A stretch of DNA of 64,000 nucleotides from an uncultured Hyphomonadaceae bacterium (GTDB taxonomy: Bacteria > Pseudomonadota > Alphaproteobacteria > Caulobacterales > Hyphomonadaceae): contig CALKFG010000005.1 of NCBI GenBank assembly GCA_938084575.1, positions 124,001 to 188,000 on the forward strand, given 5' to 3'. This document shows, one piece after another, positions 61,101-64,000 of this stretch. How positions within the stretch are numbered: the first letter of the stretch is position 1; the number at the start of each line of letters is the position of its first letter. A model generated the notes under the pieces. The model did not search any database, was not told the origin of the DNA, and saw nothing but the letters and a program-made list of their open reading frames with translations. The translations under genes were made by a program, and so were the position numbers.

Positions 61101-62419
61101 CTTCCTTCGGGCGCAAAGCTTTGGGCGACCGGCCGGATGACCCTTATGCCGCCGGCGTCACGGTTCGGTGTCACTTCCAGAATGGCCAGAGCACGGTCAA
61201 CAGTACCGTCGGGCTCAAAGCGAAACAGGCCATTCAAACCATCAAAACCGCTACGCGCGGTTAAGGCTTCTTGTAAAAGCGGGCCCTCAGCGGTCAGGGC
61301 CATAGTCAGTGTCGCAGCGTCGTAAGCGATCGCCGCGAGGTCGGAGGCGGCGTGTCCATACTGGCGCTCGTAACGTGCGCTGAATGCTGTGATGCGCTCT
61401 GGTGGCGGCGCCGGGAACCAGGCGCCCCGGAGACTCGGTTCCCGCCAGATATCGGGATCATTCCAGCCACTCAGGCCCAGCATTTTCACTATGCGGGTGT
61501 CGACGCCATAATAGGCCAGAAGCGGGCCGATCTGGCGCAGGCGGTTGCCTCTTTCGGGAACCAGGACGGCGATCTGGCGACCAAGTTCGACCTCTGCTGC
61601 AATAAAGGTGGCGAAACTTTCGGCCTCTGCCCGTGGGATGGCACTGCCGGCCTGATAGACGCCAGAGGGCAGCATGTCGGCGCCAAGACGCTCCGTCTCC
61701 AATCGCATGGCGGCTTCGGCACGCCGTCCAAGCGCGCTGTCAGGTCCGAAAAAGGCAAAGGCATCATAACCCTGGCTCAGGGCGTAGCGGACAATTTCCT
61801 CAACCTCCTGCTCGGGTGCGATAGAGGCGAGCCACGTGCCGGGCCCCGCGACCTCAATATTGTTGGAAAAAGACATAATCGGCACCCCGTCGAGGCGCTT
61901 ATCCTGCCGCAATGTCTCGACACTGGCGCCGAAAAGCGGACCCAGAATGAGATCCACGCCCTTGTCGGCGAGGTCATCGGATGCGCGCCTGACGGTGGCC
62001 TGGCCGCCGCCTGTATCGATCGGCAGCAAAACAAAATTATCCTGATAAGAGTCAAACAAAGCGAGTTCGATGGCCGCAAGCATACCCTCGGATTCGGCGC
62101 GGACGCTGGCGCGGCGATCCGAGAAGGGCAGAAGAACACCGGCGCGCACGATCTCGCGTCCAGCCATATGCGGCGGTGTAAATGCCTGCCAGATCGAAGG
62201 GGGTATCGGTGTTGGGACGCTTTCGCCGTTGAGCTCCACCTCCGGCGCAATCACGACCTCTGCCGGCGGGGGAGCCACGGGGTCAATCCGGGGCTGGCCG
62301 GTGGAAATCGGCCCTACGGGTCCGGCGGGCTGGCTGGCGCAGCCGGATATAAACAGCCCGACGAGTAAAAACAGGCTTGGCGCAAAGCCTTTGAAGCGCG
62401 ATGTTGCTCTCAATGGCAT
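61097..62419 (-). CDS. LpoA-like penicillin-binding protein activator (lipoprotein)
   Basis: This 440-residue lipoprotein (SLFLLVGLFISGCAS, lipobox ISGC) has a periplasmic-binding-protein fold of the LpoA/leucine-binding type. Parts include REIVRAGVLLPFSDRRASVRAESEGMLAAIELALFDS, DKGVDLILGPLFGASVETLRQ, SYGQGYDAFAFF-like segments (ALSQGYDAFAFFGPDSALG) and ATLTMALTAEGPLL. In E. coli, LpoA activates PBP1a from the outer membrane; alphaproteobacterial relatives are assumed to have a similar role. A Pro-rich linker follows the lipobox. The ATG at 62419 has AGGGA upstream. It is divergent from rsmI, as in many Gram-negative bacteria. Confidence 0.88.
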   Translation of the reverse strand: MPLRATSRFKGFAPSLFLLVGLFISGCASQPAGPVGPISTGQPRIDPVAPPPAEVVIAPEVELNGESVPTPIPPSIWQAFTPPHMAGREIVRAGVLLPFSDRRASVRAESEGMLAAIELALFDSYQDNFVLLPIDTGGGQATVRRASDDLADKGVDLILGPLFGASVETLRQDKRLDGVPIMSFSNNIEVAGPGTWLASIAPEQEVEEIVRYALSQGYDAFAFFGPDSALGRRAEAAMRLETERLGADMLPSGVYQAGSAIPRAEAESFATFIAAEVELGRQIAVLVPERGNRLRQIGPLLAYYGVDTRIVKMLGLSGWNDPDIWREPSLRGAWFPAPPPERITAFSARYERQYGHAASDLAAIAYDAATLTMALTAEGPLLQEALTARSGFDGLNGLFRFEPDGTVDRALAILEVTPNRDAGGIRVIRPVAQSFAPEGS

Positions 62420-62472
62420 CAGATCGTCCCTATATTGCGGCCCCGGAGGCGGAAAGTCAGAATCGCTCCGCC

Positions 62473-63345
62473 GTGAACCCTACGTCCCGTTCAGAAGCGG
62501 TGCAACCGCTTGAGCCGGCCCTCTATGTTGTCGCGACGCCGATTGGCAATCTCCGGGATATCACGCTCCGGGCGCTGGATGTGCTCGGGCAGGTTGAAGA
62601 AGTGCTGGCCGAGGACACCCGCATGGCGCGGCGATTGTTAGATGCACATGGTCTTCGTGCAAAACTTAGCCCCTATCATGACCATAATGGGGCGCAGCGT
62701 AGACCGGACATTCTTGCGCGCCTGGCCGACGGTGCGTCGCTGGCGCTGATCAGCGATGCCGGTACGCCTCTGGTGTCAGATCCGGGCTGGAAGCTTGTCC
62801 GGGAGGTGATCGAAGCGGGCCACAAGGTGATTCCCCTGCCGGGACCTTCCGCAGCCCTTGCCGCACTGGTCACCAGCGGGCTGCCAAGCGACCGGTTCTG
62901 TTTTTGTGGTTTCCTGCCGCCCCGGACGGGCGCTCGCGCCAAGGTCCTGAAAAGCCTGGCGACGGTTCCGGCAACACTGATTTTCTATGAATCTGCGGCC
63001 CGTCTGAAGGCGAGCCTTTCGGATATGGCCGACCAGCTCGGCCCGACACGCCAGGCGGCTGTGGCGCGGGAGCTGACCAAGCTGTTCGAGGAAACACGCC
63101 GCGGGCGTCTGGATGCCTTGAGGGATCATTATTGTGCCGAGGGCCCGCCGAAGGGAGAAATTGTCATCCTTATTGGCCCGCCGGATCATGACGGACCCGG
63201 CGAGGCGGAGCTCGAGGCGGCGCTTTTGCGGGCGCTTGAGACGCAAACGGTCAAGGCGGCTTCCGCCGAGGTGGCCGACGCTCTCGGGCTGCCGCGTCGA
63301 CAGGTTTATCAAAAGGCCCTGGCGCTGCGAGATGATCGGGACTGA
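62473..63345 (+). CDS. rsmI: RsmI, 16S rRNA 2'-O-ribose C1402 methyltransferase
   Basis: RsmI methylates the 2'-O of C1402 in the 16S rRNA decoding centre. Motifs are LYVVATPIGNLRDITLRALDVL, EDTRMARRLLDAHG, SPYHDHNGA, ALISDAGTPLVSDPGWKLVREV, FCFCGFLPP and RQAAVARELTKLFEETRRG, ending PRRQVYQKALAL. The start is uncertain. ATGs at 62401 and 62413 would overlap the divergent LpoA-like start and lie upstream of a TATATT element, so I favour the GTG at 62473 (290 residues); a GTG at 62500 is also possible. The gene overlaps yraN by 14 bases. Confidence 0.92.
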   Translation: MNPTSRSEAVQPLEPALYVVATPIGNLRDITLRALDVLGQVEEVLAEDTRMARRLLDAHGLRAKLSPYHDHNGAQRRPDILARLADGASLALISDAGTPLVSDPGWKLVREVIEAGHKVIPLPGPSAALAALVTSGLPSDRFCFCGFLPPRTGARAKVLKSLATVPATLIFYESAARLKASLSDMADQLGPTRQAAVARELTKLFEETRRGRLDALRDHYCAEGPPKGEIVILIGPPDHDGPGEAELEAALLRALETQTVKAASAEVADALGLPRRQVYQKALALRDDRD

Positions 63346-63703
63346 TCGACATGCGCGCCGGCGGGCTGAGCGGCGCGGTCGCCGTGCAGAAGCCGTGGCG
63401 GCTGTCTGGCTGCAGCTGAAAGGCTATCACATCCTGGCCCGCCGTGCCCGTCCCGGCGCCGGCGAGATTGACGTGATTGCCCGGCATGGCCAGACGCTTG
63501 CCTTCATTGAGGTCAAACGGCGGCCCGACCTGCGCGCAGGCCTTGAGGCAGTTCCGGACGCGGCCTGGCGGCGGATTTCCCGGGCGGCCGCCGCCTGGGC
63601 GTCGGCCCGGCCCGGGCTTGGATATCTGGGCTGGCGGTATGATCTGATTGTGATATCTCCTTGGCGGCTGCCCCGGCACCTGCGCGACTATTGGCGGCCC
63701 TAA
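63332..63703 (+). CDS. yraN: YraN (UPF0102), predicted nuclease-fold protein
   Basis: This 123-residue UPF0102 protein starts at the ATG at 63332 inside the end of rsmI. The endonuclease-like core is visible as GEIDVIARHGQTLAFIEVKRR (Asp...Glu-x-Lys motif), preceded by a basic N terminus (RRAERRGRRAEAVAAVWLQLKGY) and followed by RRISRAAAAWASARPGLGYLGWRYDLIVISPW. The biochemical role is not settled; the fold resembles restriction or Holliday-junction endonucleases. rsmI-yraN adjacency is conserved widely. The frame is open far upstream but only the 63332 start gives the family N terminus. Confidence 0.9.
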   Translation: MIGTDRHARRRAERRGRRAEAVAAVWLQLKGYHILARRARPGAGEIDVIARHGQTLAFIEVKRRPDLRAGLEAVPDAAWRRISRAAAAWASARPGLGYLGWRYDLIVISPWRLPRHLRDYWRP

Positions 63704-63762
63704 TCTTGCCAAATCTGCCGCTTAGCCGGTGCCGGTGTAATCTGATTAAGAGGATAAATGAT

Positions 63763-64000
63763 ATGTCACGTTCGATCACCGGCCTGATCGCCCTGCTCGC
63801 GGGCTTGCCGCTCCTGACGTCCTGCGCGGCGGCGGCGATTGGTGCCGCAGGCGTCACGGCTGTGAGCCTCAACCAGGAGAAAACTCTCGGGGAAGCCGTG
63901 GACGATGCGGCGCTCTCAGCCGACATCAAGACCCGCCTTCTGACCAATGGCGGCCTTGGTGAGGTCGATGTCGAAGTGTCTGGCCGGCTTGTTCTGCTCT
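63763..64000 (+). CDS. BON-domain lipoprotein (3' truncated)
   Basis: The ATG at 63763 begins a frame still open at the window edge. It encodes a lipoprotein signal (RSITGLIALLAGLPLLTSCA, lipobox LTSC), a short AAAAIGAAGVTAVS stretch, and then SLNQEKTLGEAVDDAALSADIKTRLLTNGGLGEVDVEVSGRLVLL, the start of a BON domain as in DolP (YraP) and OsmY. Such outer-membrane lipoproteins support envelope integrity. GAGG lies upstream of the start. The position after rsmI-yraN matches the conserved rsmI-yraN-...-dolP region of proteobacteria. Confidence 0.85.
   Translation, partial: MSRSITGLIALLAGLPLLTSCAAAAIGAAGVTAVSLNQEKTLGEAVDDAALSADIKTRLLTNGGLGEVDVEVSGRLVLL

Noticed and set aside
62401-62472. ATG at 62401 or 62413 as the rsmI start
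   Set aside because: These would overlap the divergent LpoA-like start codon and precede a TATATT element; the added residues are not like RsmI.

Overview
The window is ordinary, densely coded, GC-rich alphaproteobacterial chromosome. The gene content suggests a relative of the Caulobacterales, Maricaulales or Parvularculales. It includes a PodJ-type polarity protein with a CtrA-like box upstream, a CC0125/CC1285-family lipoprotein, the tolB-pal-cpoB-tilS order, the yqeY-dnaG-rpoD order and two ethylmalonyl-CoA pathway enzymes. I cannot fix the genus from sequence alone. I see no prophage, insertion sequence, CRISPR array, rRNA operon or restriction system.

Layout. 1-3.6 kb: the end of tolB, then pal, cpoB and tilS (cell-envelope Tol-Pal system and tRNA-Ile2 modification). 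3.6-8.5 kb: crotonyl-CoA carboxylase/reductase and ethylmalonyl-CoA mutase, separated by a class IV aminotransferase and a small membrane protein. 8.5-11.1 kb: an MFS exporter, trmB and a cold-shock protein with a textbook terminator. 11.15-17.8 kb: the ribosome-maturation and transcription operon rimP-nusA-ylxR/L7Ae-infB-(YcxB-like)-rbfA. 17.9-19.6 kb: an HxlR regulator divergent from an SDR and a glutathione-dependent isomerase. 19.6-29.2 kb: adenosine kinase, an ATP-grasp/MFS pair, a lipoprotein amidase, EttA, a DPP IV-like peptidase and a DUF1330 protein. 29.2-33.5 kb: free-methionine sulfoxide reductase, a CAU tRNA (probably Ile2), a SIMPL-domain lipoprotein, panD, an APC permease and a sirtuin. 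33.5-39.2 kb: the macromolecular-synthesis operon (yqeY, dnaG, rpoD, sirtuin) divergent from carA. 39.4-41.6 kb: a LolA-like protein, a small unknown and a universal stress protein. 41.7-49.4 kb: a beta-oxidation operon headed by a MerR regulator. 49.6-57.4 kb: podJ, a TspO-like membrane protein, an ATP-dependent DNA ligase, a nitrilase-family amidohydrolase and an aldehyde dehydrogenase. 57.5-64 kb: a Na/Pi transporter, lipoproteins, an SDR, a YkvA protein, and an LpoA-like lipoprotein divergent from rsmI-yraN and a BON lipoprotein cut by the window end.

The genes form three coherent functional blocks. The first is information processing: the nusA/infB and dnaG/rpoD operons plus tRNA modification, including TilS and a tRNA that looks like its substrate. 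The second is acyl-CoA metabolism: the ethylmalonyl-CoA pathway for C2 assimilation and a complete beta-oxidation operon. The third is envelope and polarity: Tol-Pal, LolA, LpoA, PodJ and several lipoproteins.

No clearly new multi-gene system stands out. The best leads are the CtrA-like site before podJ, an ATP-grasp/MFS two-gene unit, a conserved-looking glycine-zipper mini-protein inside the beta-oxidation operon, a run of hairpins upstream of panD, a primase lacking three of four zinc ligands, and a YcxB-like membrane protein wedged between infB and rbfA.
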